From Deinococcus yavapaiensis KR-236 (lineage in GTDB: Bacteria; Deinococcota; Deinococci; Deinococcales; Deinococcaceae), in NCBI RefSeq assembly GCF_003217515.1, contig NZ_QJSX01000003.1:288049-352048 (forward strand): DNA of 64,000 nucleotides, in the 5' to 3' direction. Both the position numbers and the translations under genes were made by a program. The notes beneath the pieces are model-generated. The model had not been told where the DNA came from and ran no database searches. It saw nothing but the letters and a program-made list of their open reading frames with translations. Below, in pieces: positions 41,233-49,590 of this stretch. Numbering within the stretch: the first letter of the stretch is position 1; the number at the start of each line of letters is the position of its first letter.

Positions 41233-44214
41233 TCAAGCCAGGCAATGCGTAACGATTTCCTCAAGCGTCATTATGGAAGTGTCACGCTGCTCCTTCGAAG
41301 AGTTCACGTGTCGATAGGTGCGTTCAAGTACCGTTCGTGTTCGCTCCTTGACATGCTGTTTCGCGAGCGGTGATTTGCTAAGAAATGTGGCCAGATCAAC
41401 AGCCGTCGCATCGCCACGCGCGTCAAGTGCTTCCGCCAAGTAAGGCAGTAGCCATACCAGCAGCATAATGTTCTCGCTGCGCCAACACCCGAGCAGCGCC
41501 TCGCGCATGTTTTGAAGCGCTCCATCCGCATCACCCGCGTGCAGTTGCAAGCGTGCCAGCACCATGATGGTCAAATTGAGCGCGAATGGCTCCCCCGTGT
41601 GACGCGCCACGACCTCCGCTTCACGCGCCGCGTCGGCCGCGTCGCTCAAGTCTTGCGCTCGTTCGAAGCGCAAGCCACGTTCCAAGAACGCCCACGCGCG
41701 CAAGGCGTGCATAATCGTGCGTTGACCGGTCATGCCCGTGTCCGCTGCCACGTCGAGGCCTTCTTGCCATAACGACAGCGCGGACTCGTAGCGCCCTTGC
41801 AGCAAGTGCACGGCGCCCTCGTTCGTCAGGAACCATACGACGTCCATGCCGTCGGCAACGTCATCGTTCGTTCGCAACGCTTCCGCGTGCGAGGCGGCGG
41901 ACGCCGCGCGTTCAAAGTCATCGGACATCCCGGCGGCCATCATCAAGTTGTTCAACGCGCGAAACAAGCGGTACGGATCCTCCTGCCTTTGTGCGAGGCG
42001 AACTGCGTCCTCCAACGCCACGGCCGCTTCTTCGGACCGCCCCGATCGGTACAACGCCTGCCCGAGACCATCAAGCGCGCGTTGTAACGCCTCGTCGTTA
42101 CCAAGCGTTCTTGCCAAACGCACGGCGTCTTCGTACATACAGACGGATGCCTTCAAGCTTCCTACGAACAGCAGCAGCCACGCGTAACTTGACATGACAG
42201 CCAACCGCGCCGATTTTGCGTCCGCTTCGTCTTCGGGCAGCGCGTCGAGTAGGCGCTGCGCGAGCCGCAACGCGAACGTGAAGCCGTTCGGTCCGGTCGA
42301 CGCCGGGAAGTGCCACAGTAGCGGCTCGGCGAGCGCTGCGAGCGCCGCATACTGCCGCGCTTCCTGCAAGTAGGTCAGGAGCGCGAGCAAGTTCGCTTCC
42401 TCGGTCCGCACGAACGTCAGCAACTCCGGTGAGGCCGCCCCACCGATCGACATGCGCTCATTGCGCAGCGCGCCGAGAAAGTACGAGGCGTGCGCGGCGA
42501 GGACGACGTCGCGCTCCTCCAGTTGCTCGTCGAGGTGCGCCCGCGCGTACTCGCGCACGAGCGGGTGAAATGCGTACCGCTGCGCGCCGTCGAAATTCAC
42601 GAGGGCTTTGCTTGTGAGTTGCGCGAGCACTTCTGGCGTGGCCTCTGCCACTTGACGGGCGGCCTCCAACGAGAAGCCGCCGTGGAAGACGGACAAGCGC
42701 GCGAGCACACGACGTTCCTCTTCTTGTAGGAAGCGCCATGACACGTCGAAGGACGTCCGGAGGCTTCCGTGTCGACTGGGCGCGTCCCGCAAGGGGTGGG
42801 AGAGCGACAACGGGTCGCGTTCCAGTTCCTGCACGATGAACGCGAGCGGCCACGTGCTCGTCCACGCAGCGGCGAGTTCAATGCCAAGCGGCAAGCCTTC
42901 GACGAGTTCGCATGCGCGTCGCACGAGCGTCCACGATTCCTCGGAAGGCGTGAAGTCGAAGCGCGCGCTTTTCGCGCGGTCCACGAAGAGACGCACCGCG
43001 TCCGCTTGTTGAACCACGTCGAGAGGCGTGAACTCGTTCGGTACGGCCAGGGAGAGCAGCGGCACGACCGTTTCCGCTTTGAGGCTTAAGCGCTCGCGGG
43101 ACGTCACGAGGACGCGCACGTGTGGGCAACGACCGAGCAGATCGTCGATGATCCACGCTTCACTCGTGAGATGCTCGAAATTGTCGAGGATTAAGAGCAC
43201 ATGGGCGTGCCCGATAACGCTGGCAAGCTCCTCGAGACCGTTGTCAACGCTCATCACGGTGCGGCCGAGGGCGGCAGCCATCCGGACTGGAAGGTCGACG
43301 GCACTCTGCAGGGTTTCCACGGGAACGAACGCGACGAACTCGAACGAGCCTTCGTCCGCGAGGACGTGACCGACTGTGCGCGCAAGGCGGGTTTTGCCGA
43401 GCCCGCCCGGGCCGTGCAGCGTCACGAGGCGCGCGTGCTGCAACGCGGCGCGCACAGTTGCTCGCTCTGCGTCGCGGCCGATGAAGTTCGTACGCTCGAA
43501 CTCCAAGTTGCTGCGCGTCCTCGCGGAAAAGGTAGGGGATGGGAGTTCCGGAAGGGGAGGCAAGGTGGGCGGCACGCTGAGTTCTTGGGTGAAGCGTTCG
43601 GTGAACGCAACGGCGGCTTGCTGGGCATCGTTGACGCGACCCACGTGAACGAGCACGTTGAGGAGCAACGCCATGTTGGGTTCGGACAACGGGTCGAGGT
43701 CCACGTTATGCCGAGCGAGGCGAATCGCGTCCTCGAAGCGCTCTTGACGGAGAAGGTGACGGGTGAGTTCCTCGACGCGCGATCGAAAGCGTGACAAGAG
43801 GCGTGCGTTCCAGTCGTTCACCCAGTCGTCCCATTCGACGCTGTCGTGGACGCGTAACCCGTGGAGAAAGGGCCCTCGCCACAACGTCAGCAACTCGTGC
43901 TCGTCGGCGGCGTCCAGTTGATGCGCGTCAACCTCAAAGTACGTGCCTTGGAGGGCGACGTGTTCACGGTCGACGTGAAGGAGGTGCGCGTGCTCTCCCA
44001 ATGCGCCGCGGAGCTTGATGAGGCTGGCACGTAAACTTTGCAAAGCGAGGGAGCGCGAGCGGGGCCACAGCAAGTGCGCGAGTTCTTCTCGTGACCGAGG
44101 TCCGTCAAGAGCGAGGATGATTAGCAGCGCGAGCGCTTTACGGGACGTAACGTGAATAGGGGGGTGCGCTTGCACGACTGGTGGGCCGAGAACGAACAGG
44201 TTCACCGATGACAT
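41233..44214 (-). CDS. SARP/BTAD-type regulator with NB-ARC ATPase and TPR repeats
   Basis: 993-aa STAND regulator. Winged helix at 1-95 (KALALLIILALDGPRSREEL, then LQSLRASLIKLRGALGEH), BTAD domain at about 97-215, NB-ARC ATPase with Walker A GPGGLGKT at 268-275, Walker B in HVLLILDNFEHL and the GLPLGIELAAAW motif, then helical TPR-like repeats from about 620. Such AfsR/GutR-like proteins switch on nearby biosynthetic genes after ligand binding. The ATG at 44214 (MSSVNLFVLGPPVV) is chosen over a longer frame. It probably controls the oxoamine-synthase-like gene downstream. It starts 148 bases from the MITE at the segment's right end. Confidence 0.88.
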   Translation of the reverse strand: MSSVNLFVLGPPVVQAHPPIHVTSRKALALLIILALDGPRSREELAHLLWPRSRSLALQSLRASLIKLRGALGEHAHLLHVDREHVALQGTYFEVDAHQLDAADEHELLTLWRGPFLHGLRVHDSVEWDDWVNDWNARLLSRFRSRVEELTRHLLRQERFEDAIRLARHNVDLDPLSEPNMALLLNVLVHVGRVNDAQQAAVAFTERFTQELSVPPTLPPLPELPSPTFSARTRSNLEFERTNFIGRDAERATVRAALQHARLVTLHGPGGLGKTRLARTVGHVLADEGSFEFVAFVPVETLQSAVDLPVRMAAALGRTVMSVDNGLEELASVIGHAHVLLILDNFEHLTSEAWIIDDLLGRCPHVRVLVTSRERLSLKAETVVPLLSLAVPNEFTPLDVVQQADAVRLFVDRAKSARFDFTPSEESWTLVRRACELVEGLPLGIELAAAWTSTWPLAFIVQELERDPLSLSHPLRDAPSRHGSLRTSFDVSWRFLQEEERRVLARLSVFHGGFSLEAARQVAEATPEVLAQLTSKALVNFDGAQRYAFHPLVREYARAHLDEQLEERDVVLAAHASYFLGALRNERMSIGGAASPELLTFVRTEEANLLALLTYLQEARQYAALAALAEPLLWHFPASTGPNGFTFALRLAQRLLDALPEDEADAKSARLAVMSSYAWLLLFVGSLKASVCMYEDAVRLARTLGNDEALQRALDGLGQALYRSGRSEEAAVALEDAVRLAQRQEDPYRLFRALNNLMMAAGMSDDFERAASAASHAEALRTNDDVADGMDVVWFLTNEGAVHLLQGRYESALSLWQEGLDVAADTGMTGQRTIMHALRAWAFLERGLRFERAQDLSDAADAAREAEVVARHTGEPFALNLTIMVLARLQLHAGDADGALQNMREALLGCWRSENIMLLVWLLPYLAEALDARGDATAVDLATFLSKSPLAKQHVKERTRTVLERTYRHVNSSKEQRDTSIMTLEEIVTHCLA

Positions 44215-44362
44215 GCTGGGAAAAGCGTGGCATGAAACGGAAAAACGAGCTGCACATTTGACTTGTGGTTGCTCCGCACTGTAAGCGGGGTAGAAATCCA
44301 AGAGACCGTCTGAGAAGGGGCTCAGTCATCCAAGCGGCGCACGAGAAGGCGAGTGGAAGCTA

Positions 44363-44462
44363 TTGACATCGGTTGAAGTGAAGCGGGAGCCGACCGCATA
44401 CTTGCTCCGCGATAACAGCAGCCTCAGTCTCCTGCCGCCCGCGTAACTTCTGCGGTTATCAA
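44363..44462. repeat. 100-bp MITE with IS630-type ends
   Basis: Non-coding 100-bp element flanked by TA (44361-44362, 44463-44464). Its ends, TTGACATCGGTTGAAGTGAA and, inverted, TTGATAACCGCAGAAGTTAC, match those of the IS630 element. It forms the right boundary of the segment inserted into the CRISPR array's terminal spacer. A second 100-bp copy lies at 57087-57186. Confidence 0.8.
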
Positions 44463-44495
44463 TAACTCGGGCGCTTCCTCTTCGGTGTTCGGTTC

Positions 44496-45948
44496 GTTTC
44501 AATGCTCATCCCCCTTCGAGAGGGATGCAAGAGAGCAGCGTGATGGAAGTGTGCGTTTGTTCGTCTTGTTTCAATGCTCATCCCCCTTCGAGGGGGATGC
44601 AAGCAGCAACATGAGCCTCGACGAGCGCATCCAGCAGTTTCAATGCTCATCCCCCTCGAAGGGGATGCAAGTACAACGGTCGGATGACCTTCGAGGTAAC
44701 CCATGACGTTTCAATGCTCATCTCCCTCGAAGGGGGATGCAAGTCTTTGATGCCGGCGATACTTTGCGCGGCGCCGAGGTTTCAATGCTCATCCCCCCTC
44801 GAAGGGGGATGCAAGGTCTTGACGGGGAAAATCTTGTTGTAATTGAAGCCGTTTCAATGCTCATCCCCCTCGAAGGGGGATGCAAGGGGGAGCGGGTCGC
44901 GGACGCAGCGTTCCTGCGCTTGTTTCAATGCTCATCCCCTCGAAGGGGGATGCAAGGAAGCCCAGCCCGCACGCGATGGCGAAGTGCTTGTTTCAATGCT
45001 CATCCCCCTCGAAGGGGGATGCAAGAACGCCTCGCCGCGCAGCAGACCCTGCTCGCCGTGGTTTCAATGCTCATCCCCCTCGAAGGGGGATGCAAGGCCG
45101 GGGTTGGTCCCCACACTTCTTCCATGTGGTTGTTTCAATGCTCATCCCCCTCGAAGGGGGATGCAAGGGGGAGCGGGTCGCGGACGCAGCGTTCCTGCGC
45201 TTGTTTCAATGCTCATCCCCTCGAAGGGGGATGCAAGGAAGCCCAGCCCGCACGCGATGGCGAAGTGCTTGTTTCAATGCTCATCCCCCTCGAAGGGGGA
45301 TGCAAGCGGCGTCGCGGCATGTGGGTGCACTTGGGTCGCGTGTTTCAATGCTCATCCCCCTCGAAGGGGGATGCAAGTCCACCGACGCCCCGTCGTACCC
45401 TTGCTCGTCGAAGTTTCAATGCTCATCCCCCTCGAAGGGGGATGCAAGTGAGCGAGGGCCTCGTGCCGAGCGGCGTGGACATCGTTTCAATGCTCATCCC
45501 CCTCGAAGGGGGATGCAAGGCGAGCGGGAAACTTAAGACAATCTGGACGCGTAATGTTTCAATGCTCATCCCCCTCGAAGGGGGATGCAAGCAGACGGCG
45601 CTCGGCGTGATCCTCGATAAGCTCCCGTTTCAATGCTCATCCCCCTCGAAGGGGGATGCAAGCGCCGTGCATCGCGCTTTGAACCTCCTCACCACGAAGT
45701 TTCAATGCTCATCCCCCTCGAAGGGGGATGCAAGTCTCCGCGTTGTCGTACGTCGACACGCTGCTGCAAGTTTCAATGCTCATCCCCCTCGAAGGGGGAT
45801 GCAAGGCCGCTCGTACGATTCCTCGGACGGCTCCTCGAACGGTTTCAATGCTCATCCCCCTCGAAGGGGGATGCAAGGCTTTGGATGACGTGTTCGAGCG
45901 TGGCGAGGATGTGTTTCAATGCTCATCCCCCTCGAAGGGGGATGCAAG
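44496..45948 (-). CRISPR. CRISPR array, 21 repeats and 20 spacers, type I-C locus
   Basis: 36-bp repeats running GTTTCAATGCTCAT...AAGGGGGATGCAAG on the plus strand with spacers of about 33-36 bases. The minus-strand reading ends in ATTGAAAC, so crRNA is made from the minus strand with the leader at 45949-46115, beside the cas genes. The first five repeats (leader-distal) carry substitutions or 1-nt length changes (44496 TTCGAGAGGG variant, 44568 TTCGAGGGGG variant, 44637 35 nt, 44708 one substitution, 44779 37 nt). Repeats at 44922 and 45203 lack one C. Two consecutive spacers (44887-44921 and 44957-44989) are repeated exactly at 45168-45202 and 45238-45270. Confidence 0.97.
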
Positions 45949-46115
45949 GGGGTCAACGAAAAACTTCGTTGTGCAGACAGTATTCGTAGTGTTTTTCGCG
46001 AACCTTCCCTGTGAGAGGTCAATAAACCGGACTCGTTGTCATGATACTCGTGCTGGCGCACATCTAGCACTGCGCGAACCTTCCCGTAAGTGCTCGTCAC
46101 GCTCGGTTCGCGCGA
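45949..46115 (-). promoter_or_regulatory. CRISPR leader
   Basis: 167 bases between the last canonical repeat and cas7, AT-richer than the array, without an ORF. Given the repeat orientation and the degeneracy at the other end, this is the leader holding the array promoter. A small hairpin (AACGAAAAACTTCGTT) lies right beside the first repeat. Confidence 0.7.
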
Positions 46116-47261
46116 CTAGCTTGCCGGATCAAACACGGTGACTGTAATGCCGCGCCGCCATGCTCCCGGTTCTGGATGACGAATTTCAATGTCCCTTCTG
46201 CTTCGTGGCGTTTCGGTTCGCGCTTCGACTCGAACACTTTCGTGCAAGAGGAAGGAGGGGGCGTTCCCGAGTGGGTCGTCGTGTGTAAAGACAACGACGC
46301 GAAGGGTACTTGTGGTGCCCGTCGAGTGCGAGCGGTGGTTGTCGTACATTCGCACGAGGGCGGTCCAAAAGAGGGACAGGTCATCCTCTGTGACGAACGG
46401 CGCGGCGTCACTATGAGGTGAATACTGACCGGTTACGACGTAGGCCCCGTAGGGAACGCTCCAGCGTTCCCCGAACGTGGTGCGCTTATGAGCGTCTTCT
46501 TCTTTCGTCACCACTACGCGCGCCAAACTGTCGGATACGGCTTCAATCGGATGAACACTGTTCCCCATGTGGATTTGTAGGGCGCCTTTGACCTTGCCGG
46601 CCTTGTGACTTCCCGTGTCCATGGTGGCCCCGAACATCCGTACGTCGAAGTACTGCTGCAGCATGTGCTCGCGCGCTTTCTCCTCGCTCTCGCGGTTCTT
46701 GCTGCTCTTCCCGACCCGCTTGACGAGGTTCTTCAACAAGTCGAGCGTGTCACGCGTCGCCTTCCCCTTTAAATCAGACCACAATGCCTTCAATTCCTCT
46801 GAGTCCAGCGAGCCGTCATACGTGAGCTTCCGGGTGTCCTCGTCGAGGCTAAATGCAGGTGGAAGCTCCTCGACGAGCTCGGTCAGTGCGTTCAATTGAG
46901 CGTCGGTGACGACTTGATCGGCTTCTTGCGTGGCCATGAGACCGTTGGCTTCGTAATTCCGTCGGAGCGTCGCGTTGAGAGGGGCGTCCCTTTCGATGAA
47001 AATCCTGTACCTGTCGGCATCCTGTTTGACGAGCTTGACGAAGTCCCGCACCTTCCGCTTGACACTGGCATCCGTGACGCGCCCCAACCCAGTCCGCGCG
47101 TCCATGCGAGGGCGGTTGGCGGCATCAGGGTCACCGTTCGGATTGCCGTCCTTTACTTGGAAGACGAGGACGAAGTCGTGCCGCTTGCCAGGATCGAGAA
47201 GTGGGCTACCAGGACGAAGGGCGTCCTCGAACGGCAACGTGGAGCTGGAAGTCAGGGTCAT
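46116..47261 (-). CDS. cas7: CRISPR-associated protein Cas7 (type I-C, Csd2)
   Basis: 381-aa backbone subunit of the type I-C Cascade, which coats the crRNA. The RAMP-type N-terminus is HDFVLVFQVKDGNPNGDPDA followed by NRPRMDARTGLGRVTDASVK, typical of Csd2/Csh2. Length is somewhat above usual Csd2, with an extended Lys/Glu-rich insertion around 140-200. The ATG at 47261 overlaps the cas8c stop by four bases, and the gene is last in the cas operon before the leader. Confidence 0.93.
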   Translation of the reverse strand: MTLTSSSTLPFEDALRPGSPLLDPGKRHDFVLVFQVKDGNPNGDPDAANRPRMDARTGLGRVTDASVKRKVRDFVKLVKQDADRYRIFIERDAPLNATLRRNYEANGLMATQEADQVVTDAQLNALTELVEELPPAFSLDEDTRKLTYDGSLDSEELKALWSDLKGKATRDTLDLLKNLVKRVGKSSKNRESEEKAREHMLQQYFDVRMFGATMDTGSHKAGKVKGALQIHMGNSVHPIEAVSDSLARVVVTKEEDAHKRTTFGERWSVPYGAYVVTGQYSPHSDAAPFVTEDDLSLFWTALVRMYDNHRSHSTGTTSTLRVVVFTHDDPLGNAPSFLLHESVRVEARTETPRSRRDIEIRHPEPGAWRRGITVTVFDPAS

Positions 47262-48934
47262 TTGATTCCTCCTGAGGAATGAGTTTCCTTGTAGTACCCG
47301 AGGACGAAAGCCGTCTTCTGCTCTGGTGAAAGCGCACTCGGTACGTTGTCCGGCGTCAACTCGGCGGTAAGCTCGGCAATCCGTCGTGACAGGGTATAAG
47401 CGAGCCCAGGCGAAGTGCGGCGCAGTTTAGCGAGGTGGGGACGCGTGGCCGTCACGATCAAACCGATGGCTTGCGCTGGGTTTTGCGCGGCCAGTCCGAA
47501 CATGCGGTCCGCGACGGTGGTGCCTACCTTGCCGAGGGCTCGCCGTTGCGCGTACTCGGCGACTGCGAGCAGTTGCCCTGTTCGGTACGCGAGATCCGCA
47601 GGGGATGGAGGTTCGGTCATGGCGTCTCCTTCTGAAAGAACGTGGGTCGCGAACAAGGTGAGTTGAGCGAGGGCCGCGAGGCCCGGCGTGATGTGCTTCG
47701 GAGTTTTCGCGCGAGTCGAGATGAAGATTGGAAGGCTCGCAGAAAGCAAGGTGTTTTGCAGGACGTGGGACAGCAAGTCTTCGTCCATATGTGGTGGAAG
47801 CTTGCTTCCTTTGATTTCTTTTCCTTGCGACGACTTTCTTCCCGTGGCAGGTGAAGGCTGGTGCGTGGCGGACTCGAGCATGCCGCGGATTCCGTACGTG
47901 ATCGTGGTGCCCGCGTACGGCACGGTTGTCCGGCGGAGGAAGGTTCGCACACGAGCTTGAATCACGGGAAGATGCTCTTGCACTCGGCCTCGTACGATCA
48001 AGCGACCCGTGTTGCTGGCCAACAAGAGCCCTTGGAAGACCGCCGCGTCCAGGGTGGGCGGGTGGTGCCCGGAGATGGGCGCGGCGAGGAGTTGGCGGGC
48101 ATGCTCCGGGGATGGGGCGAACAAGTCTTCCTCGAGGGAGAGCTCGTCGGCCTCGTTCGTCCAGTAAACGAAGGACGCATTCCGAAGGTAGACGCGGTGT
48201 TTGGTGTCGTCGAGGAGACCTTGAATGGCTTTCGCGAGGCGTTCGGCCGTGACAGTGCTCAAGCCAGTTCCGAAGGAGTTCTCGAGGCCATACGAGTCGA
48301 AAGCTTTCTCGTTCGCACTGGCCAGCAAGGGCGACTCACGCTTGCCGTTCCCTCGAGCACCTGGGACGCCTCGTATTTTGGTTGTCGCTGGAAGTCGTTG
48401 CGTGAAGGGGGCGTTTTGTCCGGTCACGGCGTCCGGCAATTGACGCGCGTTCGTTTGCAAGGTCTGCTGCCAGTACGCTTGCAACGCGGGGTCGTCATGC
48501 ACGTGGTTTCCATCAACCAGGAACACCAGCATCTGCTGCGCCTTCCTACCCTGTGGGAGTTCCGGCGGCGTCTCCAATTTTCGAAGGGCCGTGAGGAGAC
48601 TGGTCAACGCGGGGTGGTTCGTGTCCCGCACGGCTTGCTCGAGGCTTTCGAGGAACGCTCGGTGCCGGTCCGGGGACTTCGCATCCCGTGGAATGCCCAG
48701 CGAGTACTCGGCGGTATCACAGGCTAAGGCGGCTACGGATCGGTTTGTCCTTGACGCTGCCAACTTGGGGAAGAGCACGGGTCGAATCGTCTCGTCGGCT
48801 GCGATCAGGGGAAGGCGAAGTTCGTCGTTTTCGATGTGCGCGATGATGTCAGGACGCCCGAGCTGGTAGCCAGCCACGTCTTGTCCGGCCACGTTCCGCG
48901 CGTAGTACTCGAGGAGTTCAGCGAACATGGTCAT
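47258..48934 (-). CDS. cas8c: CRISPR-associated protein Cas8c (Csd1)
   Basis: 558-aa large subunit of the type I-C complex, responsible for PAM recognition and Cas3 recruitment. It opens MTMFAELLEYYARN and contains the family-like segments FLVDGNHVHDDPALQAYWQQ and SFGTGLSTVTAERLAKAIQG. The ATG at 48934 overlaps the end of cas5 by 17 bases; an internal ATG at 48928 is also possible. It is translationally packed between cas5 and cas7, as in other I-C operons. Confidence 0.92.
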   Translation of the reverse strand: MTMFAELLEYYARNVAGQDVAGYQLGRPDIIAHIENDELRLPLIAADETIRPVLFPKLAASRTNRSVAALACDTAEYSLGIPRDAKSPDRHRAFLESLEQAVRDTNHPALTSLLTALRKLETPPELPQGRKAQQMLVFLVDGNHVHDDPALQAYWQQTLQTNARQLPDAVTGQNAPFTQRLPATTKIRGVPGARGNGKRESPLLASANEKAFDSYGLENSFGTGLSTVTAERLAKAIQGLLDDTKHRVYLRNASFVYWTNEADELSLEEDLFAPSPEHARQLLAAPISGHHPPTLDAAVFQGLLLASNTGRLIVRGRVQEHLPVIQARVRTFLRRTTVPYAGTTITYGIRGMLESATHQPSPATGRKSSQGKEIKGSKLPPHMDEDLLSHVLQNTLLSASLPIFISTRAKTPKHITPGLAALAQLTLFATHVLSEGDAMTEPPSPADLAYRTGQLLAVAEYAQRRALGKVGTTVADRMFGLAAQNPAQAIGLIVTATRPHLAKLRRTSPGLAYTLSRRIAELTAELTPDNVPSALSPEQKTAFVLGYYKETHSSGGIK

Positions 48935-49583
48935 GCCCCGGTACGCGGAGGATTCCGTTGTCGAGGTGCGCTCCGAAGTACTCGGGTACGGCACGGCCTT
49001 TCACTGTTCGCGCGCCATCACTTCCGTGACGCGTGAAGGTAAACGGTCCCCGCTCGTCTTCTTGGTAATTGAGTCGCAGCAGCATCATCCCTAGGTCGCG
49101 GGTGACGTCAATGGGGCGTTCGCTGCCGGTGGGTCGAGTGAAGTATGCGTGGAACTCGCGCAGACCGAGGTATGGACTGTGGAAGTTGCGGCCACGTTCC
49201 ACGCGATCCATGAACATCCCCGTGTACTTCTGCACGGGCGCGGTCGCGTGGGATTCAAGGTGAATCCGAGCTTTGATGACGTACGCTACGTCCTTGAGCG
49301 CGAGGGTCGTGCGTTGTGTGCGCCGTTCGCTCGCGGCGATGTACGACTGCCGTGGCGTCTGCCGGTCTTTGATTTCGTTGCGGGTGATGCTGACGTACTC
49401 GATCGGGTTGAGAACGTGAATTTCCGTGATTTGGTAGTCGAACTCGGGCTTCCAGAAGATGGCTTTGAGAAGGTTGTGGGCGGCCGACGGAGTCATCACG
49501 TCATACGTGACGCGTTCCACCTTCAATTCGGGGCGAGTGAAACACGCCAGGGGACCCCAGACTTTCACGTGAACGAGATTCAT
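48918..49583 (-). CDS. cas5: CRISPR-associated protein Cas5 (type I-C, Cas5d)
   Basis: 221-aa RAMP protein that in type I-C cuts the pre-crRNA and stays bound to the 5' handle, replacing Cas6. Features: MNLVHVKVWGPLACFTRPEL, then VERVTYDVMTPSAAHNLLKA with IFWKPEFDYQITEIHVLNPI, the common Cas5d core, and FHSPYLGLREFHAYF near the C-terminus. No cas6 gene is present, consistent with this role. It starts seven bases after the cas3 stop. Confidence 0.94.
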   Translation of the reverse strand: MNLVHVKVWGPLACFTRPELKVERVTYDVMTPSAAHNLLKAIFWKPEFDYQITEIHVLNPIEYVSITRNEIKDRQTPRQSYIAASERRTQRTTLALKDVAYVIKARIHLESHATAPVQKYTGMFMDRVERGRNFHSPYLGLREFHAYFTRPTGSERPIDVTRDLGMMLLRLNYQEDERGPFTFTRHGSDGARTVKGRAVPEYFGAHLDNGILRVPGHDHVR

Positions 49584-49590
49584 GGTCCTC

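Noticed and set aside
44737..45888. Long plus-strand ORFs of 200-380 codons across the CRISPR array
   Set aside because: They arise because repeat plus spacer lengths keep a frame open. The translated product is the same repeated peptide, with no ribosome-binding site.
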